Source of the DNA: JAFNGF01 sp964567045
GTDB lineage: Bacteria; Planctomycetota; Phycisphaerae; Sedimentisphaerales; Anaerobacaceae
Direction of reading: 5' to 3'
NCBI GenBank assembly: GCA_964567045.1
Contig: CAZMLE010000085.1
Coordinates: forward strand, 1-15,772
DNA length: 15,772 nucleotides
The notes below the pieces were generated by a model. That model worked only from the letters and a program-made list of their open reading frames with translations, was not told where the DNA came from and ran no database searches. Of the stretch, positions 1-7,546 are shown piece by piece. The stretch's first letter is position 1; the number at the start of each line of letters is the position of its first letter. A program made the position numbers and the translations under genes.

Positions 1-826
1 CGTCCTGCGGAAGCCTTCTCTCAGCGATGTCCAGGTCCGCCATGACCTTTATTCGCGAGCTAAGCGCCGCCGCAATATACTTTGGTGGGGGGATCATCTC
101 GTAAAGCACGCCGTCAATACGATAGCGCATCTTGTACTCGTGCTCAAACGGCTCAAAGTGGATGTCCGAAGATTTGTCGCGAATTGCCTGCAGAAGAACC
201 AGATTCAGAAGTTTCTTAACGGGATTAGACTCGGACAACTCCTTAAGTTCGTCCAGGTCGATGCTCTGATTTCTGCCGTCAAACTCAGCAAGGAATCTGT
301 CGCTCTGTATTTCATCTATGAGCTCGTTGATATTTTCGTCCTGTGTCTCATAATATTTGGCTAAGACGGCTTCCAACGTCTCGGGGTCGGTTATTTTAGC
401 GTTGACTTTGAAACCCATTAGCGTGCTTAAGTCATCGGTTGCTCTGAAATTATCGGCGCTATCCAGAGCAACAGTCAGCTCATTGTGCACTTTGTCATAT
501 TCGATAGGGACGATATGATAGGTCTTTGCCATTTGGGCTGGGACCTTGTCGATCACGTCGGCAGGGATGTTGAGCCCGTCTATATCGACGTATTCCATCC
601 CCCTTTGGGCGGCCAGTGCAAGTTGCAGTTGACTTTCGTCGACCAAACCCAGTTCCAGAAAGATCCGCCCTATTTGGACTTTCCCGTGCCGCTGATTTTG
701 AATCTTTAGACATTCATGAACCTTGTCTCTGGCCAGAACTCCCATTTTTATGAGTATTCTGCCAAGCGGCCGGCCCTTCAACTGTTCTACAGGAGGCAGC
801 TTTTGTACGGCTTTCATTTTCGCCAT
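1..826 (-). CDS. Second PilB/GspE-type secretion ATPase, N-terminal part (runs off left edge)
   Basis: Read directly on the minus strand from an ATG at 826; 275 codons are visible with no stop before the window edge. Residues about 15-160 form an N-terminal MshEN/T2SSE_N-type domain (motif LGRILIKMGVL, then GRIFLELGLVDESQLQLALA). The start of the ATPase domain follows: SSDIHFEP at about 219-226, RYRIDGVLYEMI at about 234-245 and DLDIAERRLPQD at the edge. Walker A, Asp box, Walker B and any zinc cysteines lie outside the window. Known for the family: cytoplasmic hexameric ATPases that power pilus or pseudopilus assembly. GAGGG lies nine bases before the ATG, and a strong promoter (868-896) sits just upstream. 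It is a third ATPase beside pilB and pilT and differs clearly in sequence from the 578-residue one, so it may serve a separate type II secretion or pilus machine (inference). Confidence 0.93.
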   Translation of the reverse strand, partial: MAKMKAVQKLPPVEQLKGRPLGRILIKMGVLARDKVHECLKIQNQRHGKVQIGRIFLELGLVDESQLQLALAAQRGMEYVDIDGLNIPADVIDKVPAQMAKTYHIVPIEYDKVHNELTVALDSADNFRATDDLSTLMGFKVNAKITDPETLEAVLAKYYETQDENINELIDEIQSDRFLAEFDGRNQSIDLDELKELSESNPVKKLLNLVLLQAIRDKSSDIHFEPFEHEYKMRYRIDGVLYEMIPPPKYIAAALSSRIKVMADLDIAERRLPQD

Positions 827-867
827 CTGAGTTTGCCCTCATAAGCGATTCCATTTCGCACCTATGT

Positions 868-896
868 ATTATACGACATTAACACCTTTTTGGCAA
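868..896 (-). promoter_or_regulatory. Sigma-70-like promoter for the second PilB/GspE gene
   Basis: On the minus strand TTGCCA (891-896) is followed, after exactly 17 bases, by a perfect TATAAT (868-873). The predicted transcription start near 861 leaves a leader of about 35 bases before the ATG at 826. The surrounding spacer 827-1018, between pilT and this gene, holds nothing else recognisable and no clear terminator hairpin. Confidence 0.75.
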
Positions 897-1018
897 AGAA
901 ATTATGAATTGGACACTTAGTTGTTAAGACAGTGGCAAGTTACAACTTTTCCACTTCAGAGGTCCATAACGGCTGAAAAACACCGATTCCCCGTGCGGAG
1001 TCGTTCTTTCCAGACCAG

Positions 1019-2173
1019 TTATGTTCTGAGAATTGGCCCGATGTCCTTCATTTCCTGGGTAACTGCTGCCTTTCTGGCGGCCTTTGCTCTTCCCTTTATG
1101 GCGCTCATCTTGGCAAGGGCTTTATCCTGCAGTGCCCCTGGCTGACGACTCTTATCCATCATTTCCTCCAGCGTGATTTTGCCCGCATCGTACAGTTGCC
1201 ACAGGTGCTCGTCCAGAAGCTGCATACCGAGCTTTCTGCCCGTTTGAATGCTCGAATCGATGCGGTAGGTCTTGTTTTCGCGGATCAGGTTGGCGATGGC
1301 AGGTGTTACCACCATAAACTCATAAGCTGCGATTCTTCCCTTGCCGGTGGCCAGCGGACATAGAGCTTGACTGAGCACAGCTATCAAATTGCTGCTCAAC
1401 TGAATACGTATCTGCTCCTGCTGGTTGACAGGAAAGATGTCAATAATCCTGGTAATTGTTCCTGCGGCACTGGTGGTGTGCACCGTGCTGAAGACAAGGT
1501 GGCCAGTTTCGGCAGCCCTGATACCTGCTTCAATTGTCTCCAGGTCTCGCAGCTCGCCAACCAGAATAACATCCGGGTCCATTCTCAGTACGCGTCTTAG
1601 CGCTTCACTGAAGCTGGGTACGTCGACTCCGACTTCGCGTTGGTTGATTATAGATTTTTTGTGCGGCTGGTAGTATTCTATCGGGTCCTCGACCGTTATA
1701 ATATGGCGGTCAAAGTTCTCGTTAATGTAGTTTATCATGCAGGCCAAGGTGGTGGTCTTGCCACTTCCGGTTGCTCCTGTAACTAAAAATAGGCCCCTCG
1801 GCCTGCGGCACAGGGCGGCTGTAATCTTGGGTAAACCTATCTCCTCAAACGTCATAATCTTTGATGGAATAAGCCGCAAAACCAGTGATATGTTGCCTTT
1901 TTGTCGGAACACTGAGACGCGAAATCTGCCTTCGTCACCGAAGGCAAACCCAAAGTCTGTGCCACCCTCTTCCTGCAGCTCCTGCTGATTTCGATCGGGA
2001 GTGATGCTTTTCATCAGAGCCACGGTATCGTCTGGCTCAAGGACCTTGGTCTCCAGAGACCGCAGTCGCTCGTCTATTCGCAGCACCGGTGACCGGCCAA
2101 CAACCAGGTGTATATCAGAGGCCCCTTGAGCAACACACGCGTGCAGAAGCCTATCCATGTTAACGGTTGCCAT
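1019..2173 (-). CDS. pilT: Type IV pilus retraction ATPase PilT
   Basis: A 384-residue cytoplasmic hexameric AAA-like ATPase of the PilT/VirB11 family, predicted to power pilus disassembly and twitching. Visible motifs: ASDIHL at about 18-23, Walker A GATGSGKT at about 133-140, Asp box ITVEDPIEY at about 159-167, Walker B ILVGELRD at about 203-210, His box TGHLVFSTVH at about 223-232, and AIANLIRE at about 292-299. The last corresponds to the PilT-specific AIRNLIRE motif needed for retraction and argues against PilB. The C-terminus carries a basic Lys/Ala-rich tail. A longer frame opens at a TTG at 2197, but I chose the ATG at 2173 because GAGGA lies upstream of it and the family starts here. 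It lies 35 bases downstream of pilB and is probably co-transcribed with it. Confidence 0.95.
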   Translation of the reverse strand: MATVNMDRLLHACVAQGASDIHLVVGRSPVLRIDERLRSLETKVLEPDDTVALMKSITPDRNQQELQEEGGTDFGFAFGDEGRFRVSVFRQKGNISLVLRLIPSKIMTFEEIGLPKITAALCRRPRGLFLVTGATGSGKTTTLACMINYINENFDRHIITVEDPIEYYQPHKKSIINQREVGVDVPSFSEALRRVLRMDPDVILVGELRDLETIEAGIRAAETGHLVFSTVHTTSAAGTITRIIDIFPVNQQEQIRIQLSSNLIAVLSQALCPLATGKGRIAAYEFMVVTPAIANLIRENKTYRIDSSIQTGRKLGMQLLDEHLWQLYDAGKITLEEMMDKSRQPGALQDKALAKMSAIKGRAKAARKAAVTQEMKDIGPILRT

Positions 2174-2208
2174 TTTTTTAGAGTCCTCGGTCAACAACTA
2201 TATTTCAA

Positions 2209-3945
2209 TCATTCCACCACTACGCCTTCGCTCTGTGCTATTGTCGCTACTTCAACGGGCGTTGTTATTCCCCTGAATATCTTGAGTTTGCCGTCATCTA
2301 CAAGTGCTCTCATTCCAGATGCCTTGGCCGCTTTTCTCAGTTCCCCGGCGGGCGCCTTCTTGAAGGCGAGTTCCCTCAGCTCGTTGTTCATTTCTATCAT
2401 CTCAAATATTGCGAGCCGGCCTTTGAAGCCGGTATGCTGACACTGGCCGCATCCGACTCCCTTGTAGATGGTGTATTTCTCCAGCTCTTCTGGGGTGATG
2501 CCCAGCAGCCGCAAGTAGTGCGGGTCTGGGTTATGGTCAATTTCTTTGCACCTGTCACATATAACCCTGACCAGCCGCTGTGCCATAATGGCCTGTATTG
2601 AGCTGGCCACCAAGAACGGCTTAACGCCCATATCGATCAGGCGCGGGATTGCACTACAGGCATCATTGGTGTGCAAGGTGCTGAAGACCAGGTGCCCGGT
2701 AAGTGCCGCCTGAACCGCGATATCTGCTACGGCGCTATCTCGAATCTCGCCAATCAGTATAATATTCGGAGCTTGCCTGAGCATGGATCTGAGGATCCTT
2801 TCGAATGTCAGGCCGATATCTTCCTTGACCTGGCATTGATTCATTCCGTCAAAGTTGTACTCGACGGGATCTTCGGCGGTAACAATCTTTTTGTCAGGCT
2901 TATTGAGCTCCTGCAATGCAGCATACAGCGTTGTGGTTTTGCCGCTACCTGTAGGACCCGTAACCAGGAAAATGCCGTTGGGCCTTCTAATTATGTGCTG
3001 AAAGTGCTCATAGTGGTCCTGCTCAAAGCCCAGCGATTCGATACCGATGTTGACCGACTCGCGGCGCAGAATTCGCAGTACCATGCTTTCGCCATGATTG
3101 CCCGGCAGTGCCGAGACACGAAAGTCGACGTCCTGGCCCCCTATAACTCGCTTGATACGACCATCTTGCGGCAGTCTCTTCTCGGCGATGTCCATGCCGG
3201 ACAAGATCTTCAGACGCGTGATAAGCGGCGCCTGCATATTCTTAGGAATGTTGTCTCTTTCCAAGCAGACGCCGTCGATTCGGTACCTTACGCGCACCCT
3301 GTCGGTCATCGGTTCGACATGAATATCGCTGGCCCGCATGAAAAAAGCATTATCGATTATCAGATTGACCAGCCTGATAATAGGGGCCTCACTATCATCA
3401 TCGCCACCGTGAATTCGGAACGCCTCTGCCTGTAAATCGCTGCCGGCCTCGGCAAGCTCAGCGGCCGTTGCGTCAATGCTGTGTTTGAGCTTGTCGTCCT
3501 CTTCCTTTTGCGTTTTGTCGAATGAGTCTTCAATGTAAGCGCGGATTTTCTTGGGGTTTGCCAGGTAGCACTCCAATTCGGTGTTCAGCCGAAATCGGAT
3601 CGCATCCATGGTATCAAAGTCTAACGGATCGCTGATAATCAGTCTCAGTTTGCCGTTGTTCATGCTTAAAGGCAGGACATTATGCCTTTTTATGAGTTCT
3701 TCCGAGATGATTTTGGTTGCATCAGGCGGTATCGTGACTTCGTCCAGGTTTATGTACTGCAGCCCGAATTGCTTGGCGATGGCCTTGGTCAGCGTTTCTT
3801 CGTCGATCAGGCCCTGCTCGAGCAGAACCTGGCCGAGCCGTTTGTTGTTGGTTTTTGAGGCCTTAATCGCATTGACAAGGGCTTCCTTCTGCACCAGCCC
3901 GGCTTTATAAAGTATTTCACCCAAATGCCTGCGCTCTTTGGCCAT
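2209..3945 (-). CDS. pilB: Type IV pilus assembly / type II secretion ATPase PilB/GspE
   Basis: A 578-residue cytoplasmic assembly ATPase. An MshEN/T2SSE_N domain occupies about 1-145 (LGEILYKAGLVQ, then LGQVLLEQGLIDEETL); in some homologues this domain binds c-di-GMP, which is not shown here. The ATPase core has ASDIHVEP at about 205-212, DIAEKRLPQDGRI at 252-264, Walker A GPTGSGKT at 330-337, Asp box TAEDPVEY at 356-363, Walker B ILIGEIRD at 396-403 and His box GHLVFSTLH at 417-425. Two CxxC pairs (Cys463/466 and Cys499/502) form the zinc site typical of PilB/GspE. The start ATG follows GAGG closely, and the length is normal. It heads a pilB-pilT unit behind a strong promoter. PilB and GspE are hard to separate by sequence alone; pilT next door favours PilB. 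Confidence 0.93.
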   Translation of the reverse strand: MAKERRHLGEILYKAGLVQKEALVNAIKASKTNNKRLGQVLLEQGLIDEETLTKAIAKQFGLQYINLDEVTIPPDATKIISEELIKRHNVLPLSMNNGKLRLIISDPLDFDTMDAIRFRLNTELECYLANPKKIRAYIEDSFDKTQKEEDDKLKHSIDATAAELAEAGSDLQAEAFRIHGGDDDSEAPIIRLVNLIIDNAFFMRASDIHVEPMTDRVRVRYRIDGVCLERDNIPKNMQAPLITRLKILSGMDIAEKRLPQDGRIKRVIGGQDVDFRVSALPGNHGESMVLRILRRESVNIGIESLGFEQDHYEHFQHIIRRPNGIFLVTGPTGSGKTTTLYAALQELNKPDKKIVTAEDPVEYNFDGMNQCQVKEDIGLTFERILRSMLRQAPNIILIGEIRDSAVADIAVQAALTGHLVFSTLHTNDACSAIPRLIDMGVKPFLVASSIQAIMAQRLVRVICDRCKEIDHNPDPHYLRLLGITPEELEKYTIYKGVGCGQCQHTGFKGRLAIFEMIEMNNELRELAFKKAPAGELRKAAKASGMRALVDDGKLKIFRGITTPVEVATIAQSEGVVVE

Positions 3946-3976
3946 ATAACCTCATGCCTAAGCTTTTCCAACCATT

Positions 3977-4005
3977 ATTATAACACGATCAGGACATCGA
4001 GTCAA
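3977..4005 (-). promoter_or_regulatory. Strong sigma-70-like promoter for pilB-pilT
   Basis: On the minus strand TTGACT (4000-4005) is separated by exactly 17 bases from a perfect TATAAT (3977-3982). The -35 box shares bases with the TGA stop of cinA (4002-4004), so the promoter is embedded at the end of that gene. A start near 3970 gives a leader of about 25 bases. Confidence 0.8.
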
Positions 4006-5240
4006 ATACAGATTTTCAAGCGGAGCATATTTAAGGCCGTTTGCGCTGCTCTACGTCGGTTGGAGTCTCTATCGTGGGAGAAAACAAATCGTTGAGTTTC
4101 GCATCCGCTGACAGAGTCCACACTAATATATACCAGCCCTACGGGTTTTTGTTCGCTCGCTCCGGCGGGTCCGGCTATGCCGGTTATGCCGATGGCAAAA
4201 TCTGTGTGGGCTTTCTTTCTGGCACTTTGCGCCATGGCCTCTGCTACTTGGCTGCTGACGGCCCCGTACTTTTCGATCAGCCCAGCCGGTATGCCGAGCT
4301 CGGTTGTTTTGGCGGCGTTGCTGTACGTAACCCAGCCGTATGTAAAGTATCTGCTTGCGCCGGGCGTGTCGGTTAGCAGCTTGGCCAGGTAGCCGCCCGT
4401 GCAGGATTCCGCTACGGCGATGGTTTTGTTTTGTTGGACCAGTTTTTCGCCCACGACATCGGCCAGCGTCTGTTCTTCGGTTCCATAGACCAGTTCTCCC
4501 AAAGTGCTGCGGAGCAATTCTTCATCTTTTTCAGCCAGTTTTTGGGCCTGCAGTTTGCCCTTAGCCGTGGCGATGACGTAGAGTGTAATGACGCCGTGTT
4601 CCACAGTACAGTTGATTAGCGGATTTCTGCCTCGCCGCATAAGGTCGCCGAGCAACGCGGCGATTTCTGATTCGGCTTTTCCGAAGCATTTGAGCTTGCG
4701 CACTTCTATTGCCTGGTCCCCGGCGAACTCTCTGGCCTTGGCAAGGACAGAATCTTGAAACATCTGCTTCATTTCGCCGGGCACCCCAGGCAAAGCAATC
4801 AGCAGCTTACCTTTTGCTTTGGCTATGATGCCTGGGGCGGTGCCGAGTCTGTTGGCAATAGCCTCGGCGCCGGCTGGTATGTATGCCTGCCGTCTGCAAT
4901 TTTGCGGCATTTGCCGGCCCCGCGTGGCAAAGAGAATCTGTATTTTTTCCAGAAGCTCGTTATGGAACTGCAATTCGGCGCCGAGAAACTGTGCAAACGC
5001 CTGACGGGTTACATCGTCGTCGGTCGGCCCCAGGCCGCCTGTTACCAGCACGATGTCAGCGTCTCTGCTTGCCAGGCCGAGCATCCGCACAATCGAGTCT
5101 ATATCGTCACCGACGGTGTAGGAGCTGACAACCGGTATTCCAAGCGAGAGCAGTTCTCTACTGAGATATGGAGCGTTAGCGTCTGCGGTTTGACCGCTGA
5201 TTATCTCATCGCCGATACTGACGATGCTTGCTTTTTTCAT
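4002..5240 (-). CDS. cinA: CinA-type two-domain protein (MoCF domain + NMN deamidase/PncC domain)
   Basis: A 412-residue protein of normal family length. The N-terminal MoCF/molybdopterin-binding-like domain starts at SIGDEIISG (about 8-16), with VTGGLGPTDDD at about 66-76 and the CinA signature PGVPGEM at about 151-157. The C-terminal CinA/PncC domain has VAESCTGG at about 276-283 and GITGIAGP at about 351-358. In characterised homologues it recycles NMN by deamidation to NaMN and has ADP-ribose pyrophosphatase activity; it is named for competence induction in some Gram-positives. The start is ATG at 5240. There is no good Shine-Dalgarno, but a weak promoter-like pair, ATGACA (5271-5276) and TAAAAC (5248-5253) with 17-base spacing, would start transcription almost at the ATG. 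The adjacent pilus genes have their own promoter, so a functional link to them is unproven. Confidence 0.95.
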   Translation of the reverse strand: MKKASIVSIGDEIISGQTADANAPYLSRELLSLGIPVVSSYTVGDDIDSIVRMLGLASRDADIVLVTGGLGPTDDDVTRQAFAQFLGAELQFHNELLEKIQILFATRGRQMPQNCRRQAYIPAGAEAIANRLGTAPGIIAKAKGKLLIALPGVPGEMKQMFQDSVLAKAREFAGDQAIEVRKLKCFGKAESEIAALLGDLMRRGRNPLINCTVEHGVITLYVIATAKGKLQAQKLAEKDEELLRSTLGELVYGTEEQTLADVVGEKLVQQNKTIAVAESCTGGYLAKLLTDTPGASRYFTYGWVTYSNAAKTTELGIPAGLIEKYGAVSSQVAEAMAQSARKKAHTDFAIGITGIAGPAGASEQKPVGLVYISVDSVSGCETQRFVFSHDRDSNRRRAAQTALNMLRLKICI

Positions 5241-5270
5241 AAGGTCTGTTTTACCGCCGAGTTTTCATAT

Positions 5271-5294
5271 TGTCATTCCTGCGGAAGCAGGAAT
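5271..5294. repeat. REP-like short hairpin repeat
   Basis: A perfect 8-bp inverted repeat: ATTCCTGC (5275-5282), loop GGAA, GCAGGAAT (5287-5294), preceded by TGTC and followed by CC. From general knowledge, hairpins of the form TGTCATTCCTGCG...AAGCAGGAATCC recur between genes in many environmental bacterial genomes. The rest of the 272-base spacer between cinA and the lipoprotein gene (5241-5512) shows no gene. The hairpin overlaps a possible -35 box for cinA. Confidence 0.6.
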
Positions 5295-5512
5295 CCATCT
5301 TCTCTTTCATCTCTTAGTTCTCGGCGCTCCGGCGATAGGCGTTCTGCGGACCGCGGTTAATCTTTTCTTAAGCACTCCGATTTTAATCTGATGCCCAGCC
5401 GCAAACAAGGAAAAATCGTGTTGTGCAAGCGAACTGTATCGTTTACCTATGTTTCTGTGAGGGTGAGTGACACCGGAGCTCACCAGCGCAGTGCGTTGTT
5501 GGCCCTGTCTTC

Positions 5513-6178
5513 TTAGTCGGTGTGCAGGGGTGCTCTCACGAACGGCGGTGGCTCTTCGACTTGTTCTCCATTCGCATAGTACTTCACCTTCGTGCGACCG
5601 TCTGAGTAGCCCGCGAAAGCACCTCGCCACGGCTGCCCGTCTCTGTACTCCCCGACGGCCAGCACCTTTCCGTCCAAGTCCCACCAGATCCAGAGGCCCT
5701 CACGTCTACCATTGACATGTTGCCCATCTGCAAGTTTTCGGCCCGACTTGGTCCAATCAGAGCACGGTCCATGCCGTTCCCCGTCCAGGTAAGAGGTTAT
5801 CATGTAGCAGTGCTTATCCAAGTCGCAGTCGATGTAGTACCAATCCCTAAGAGTGCCTTCGTAGGGTTTGCTGTCGCGATACTCGCCGTTGCCTATCAGG
5901 TTTCCTTCTACGTCCCACCCTTTACAGATGCCATGAAGAACGTTTCGCACTAGGACGCACTCACTCATCTTTCCCCCATTCTCATACCAGGTACGCCAAA
6001 CCCCCGTATACCCCTTGGCAGGCCTAAACCCCTGATTCAAGACAAAAGCCTTGTACAAGTACTCGGCTCTGTTATCTCGTTCGAGCGATGCTGCCTCGTT
6101 TCGTTGCGTTCTTATTCGGGCACAAGACGCCACACAGAGTAGCGCGCCGGTGACCAAAGACAACAGTCCCCATCTCAT
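5513..6178 (-). CDS. Predicted lipoprotein with MORN/YwqK-like repeats
   Basis: A 221-residue protein. Residues 1-18 form a lipoprotein signal peptide (MRW, hydrophobic stretch, lipobox VASC with Cys19). The mature part contains about five short repeats of the MORN/YwqK type: a G-x-W/Y-x-x-W-x-x-x-G-x(n)-G-x-Y-x-x-G pattern, seen at about 59-66 (GVWRTWYE), 106-114 (EGTLRDWYY), 135-143 and 160-188 (EGLWIWWDLDGKVLAVGEYRDG). Such repeats build a beta-meander; proteins of this shape are often labelled YwqK-family antitoxin, but no toxin partner is adjacent, so no toxin-antitoxin role is claimed. GAGGA lies six bases before the ATG. The protein probably sits in the outer membrane or periplasm. Its function is unknown. 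Confidence 0.8.
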   Translation of the reverse strand: MRWGLLSLVTGALLCVASCARIRTQRNEAASLERDNRAEYLYKAFVLNQGFRPAKGYTGVWRTWYENGGKMSECVLVRNVLHGICKGWDVEGNLIGNGEYRDSKPYEGTLRDWYYIDCDLDKHCYMITSYLDGERHGPCSDWTKSGRKLADGQHVNGRREGLWIWWDLDGKVLAVGEYRDGQPWRGAFAGYSDGRTKVKYYANGEQVEEPPPFVRAPLHTD

Positions 6179-6320
6179 TGCTTATCCTCATGTCCAACTA
6201 TTGCTTATATGGTTTCTGCATAAAACCTGCCATAAGGCATGGCTTAGGCTATTTCCTCTGGCAGATTGGCGGTATAACACGCATAGAATACAGTATAGAA
6301 GGAAAATTTACAAGGCGTAA

Positions 6321-6340
6321 AATGCACGAGAATGTGCATT
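6321..6340 (-). terminator. Weak Rho-independent terminator after the dehydrogenase gene
   Basis: A 7-bp stem (AATGCAC / GTGCATT) with a 6-base loop begins 15 bases after the TAG stop at 6356. On the minus strand it runs into TTTT. The T tract is short, so termination strength is uncertain. The remaining spacer to 6179 holds only weak promoter-like pairs for the lipoprotein gene, for example TTGTAA-17-TATTCT. Confidence 0.45.
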
Positions 6341-6355
6341 GCTCAGCTACTTTAG

Positions 6356-7390
6356 CTATAATTCAATCAGGGCCTTAACCACACCATCGCGGTATTCTGC
6401 GACCATGTCGAAGGCCTGCTGGGTCTGCTGGAGTTTGAAGCGGTGCGTTATCATAAAGTCAACATCGATTTTTCCGGCGGCTATCAGGTCAATCGCCTTC
6501 TGTGTGCAATCGTTCTGCCTTCTGACGTTTGTTAGGGTAAGCTCTTTTCGGCGCAGTATGTCGATAGGAAAGGAAATGCGTTCAATGCGGGGGATTCCAA
6601 CCAGCATCAGTTTGCCGCCCGGCCTGAGTAACTCGACCGCCTCATCAAGCGTCTCCTGCTGGCCCGCGCACTCGTAAACGATGTCTACGCCCAGCGGCTC
6701 TCGCCGGAGAATCTCCTTTACGATGTTCTGCCTTTCCGGGTTGCCTGCCCAGGCGGCGCCGGCTTTTTTTGCGATGTCGAGGCGGTAGTCTAATTTGTCG
6801 GTCACGTAGACCGCTTCTACATTTTCGGCCTGCGCCGCAGCTAAGCTGCTAAGTCCTATTGGGCCGCAGCCCAGGACCGCGATCTTAGCGTTTCTTGGAG
6901 GGTCTGATTGTCTTACCGAATACACGCCTATAGCAAGCGGCTCGCACAACACTGCCTGCTCCAATGTAATTGCACCGTGCGTCGGAAAGCAGCTTTCCTG
7001 CGGCATAACGATAAGCTCGCAAAGGCATCCGTTACCCTGCCCGGGCGTACCCAGAAAGCGCAGGTTGTAACAGGTGTTTTCTCTGCCGCGACGGCACTGG
7101 TCGCACTGATGGCAGGATACCGCCGGGTCGACCACCACCTGCTCGCCCACCTTGACGCGAGTGACGGATTTGCCTACAGCTTTTACCGTGGCGGCGCACT
7201 CGTGGCCTACTATGAAGGGATACTGCACGACCTGCGAGCCGATTCTGCCGGTCTCGTAGTAGTGTACATCGGAGCCGCAAACGCCAACCATTTCGATTTT
7301 TAGAAGGACGTCGCTATCCTTTTCTATTTTTGGCTCCGGCACATCCATCACCTGCAGTTGGCAGATACCAGTCAGTACAGCCGCTTTCAT
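6356..7390 (-). CDS. Zinc-dependent medium-chain dehydrogenase, sorbitol/xylitol-dehydrogenase type
   Basis: A 344-residue member of the medium-chain dehydrogenase/reductase family, expected to oxidise a polyol or sugar alcohol with NAD(P)+ in the cytoplasm. Predicted catalytic zinc ligands are Cys38, His63, Glu64 (motif GHECAATV) and Glu150 (CEPLAIG). The structural zinc lobe keeps four cysteines at 93, 96, 99 and 107. The Rossmann glycine motif LGCGPIGL is at about 173-180. The arrangement matches sorbitol and threonine dehydrogenases; the substrate is not fixed by sequence. The open frame extends to 7510, but that part translates repeat-rich spacer; the ATG at 7390, with GGAG seven bases upstream, is preferred. 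It lies downstream of the glutaminyl-cyclase gene across a 208-base spacer, and is followed by a weak terminator. Confidence 0.93.
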   Translation of the reverse strand: MKAAVLTGICQLQVMDVPEPKIEKDSDVLLKIEMVGVCGSDVHYYETGRIGSQVVQYPFIVGHECAATVKAVGKSVTRVKVGEQVVVDPAVSCHQCDQCRRGRENTCYNLRFLGTPGQGNGCLCELIVMPQESCFPTHGAITLEQAVLCEPLAIGVYSVRQSDPPRNAKIAVLGCGPIGLSSLAAAQAENVEAVYVTDKLDYRLDIAKKAGAAWAGNPERQNIVKEILRREPLGVDIVYECAGQQETLDEAVELLRPGGKLMLVGIPRIERISFPIDILRRKELTLTNVRRQNDCTQKAIDLIAAGKIDVDFMITHRFKLQQTQQAFDMVAEYRDGVVKALIEL

Positions 7391-7437
7391 ATAACTACTC
7401 CGGTTTAACCATCCTGCGAATTTAGACACGGATTTAT

Positions 7438-7455
7438 CCGCCAGACGTAGGGCGG
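7438..7455. repeat. 18-bp palindrome, copy 1
   Basis: CCGCC / GGCGG arms around an 8-base centre, AGACGTAG on the plus strand. It matches the copy at 7489-7506 at 16 of 18 positions and sits inside a broken AATCCG...ATAAATCCGTGT word. Confidence 0.65.
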
Positions 7456-7486
7456 ATTTACACGGATTCACACTGTTAGAAAGCAA

Positions 7487-7508
7487 GCCCGCCATACGTA
7501 AGGCGGGC
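7487..7508. repeat. Palindrome, copy 2 (extended arms)
   Basis: GCCCGCC / GGCGGGC arms (7 bp) around the centre ATACGTAA, which is itself nearly self-complementary. Its inner 18 bases (7489-7506) repeat the element at 7438-7455. Confidence 0.65.
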
Positions 7509-7526
7509 AAGTCTGTGTAATCCTTC

Positions 7527-7546
7527 GACCCGGCTCAGGACGGGTC
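7527..7546. repeat. Third palindrome, TTCGACCCGGCTCAGGA type
   Basis: GACCCG / CGGGTC arms (6 bp) around GCTCAGGA. With its flanks it resembles the CTTCGAC...GCTCAGGAC short intergenic element found in many bacterial genomes (general knowledge). It splits a GATTTCACAGA/ATTACACAGA word. Confidence 0.55.

Noticed and set aside
2671..3435. 254-codon open frame on the plus strand
   Set aside because: Antisense to the conserved ATPase core of pilB; the translation has no family resemblance and no ribosome site.
4755..5360. 201-codon open frame on the plus strand
   Set aside because: Antisense to cinA and running through the REP-like hairpin; composition is typical of a shadow frame.
5307..5684. 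125-codon minus-strand frame overlapping the lipoprotein gene
   Set aside because: Arg/Ser-rich shadow translation; the overlapping frame has a signal peptide, repeats and a ribosome site.
5513..6178. Toxin-antitoxin system suggested by YwqK-like repeats
   Set aside because: The protein has a lipoprotein signal and no partner toxin gene is adjacent.
7391..7510. 40-residue N-terminal extension of the dehydrogenase
   Set aside because: It translates repeat and palindrome sequence, is absent from the family, and a good ribosome site precedes the ATG at 7390.
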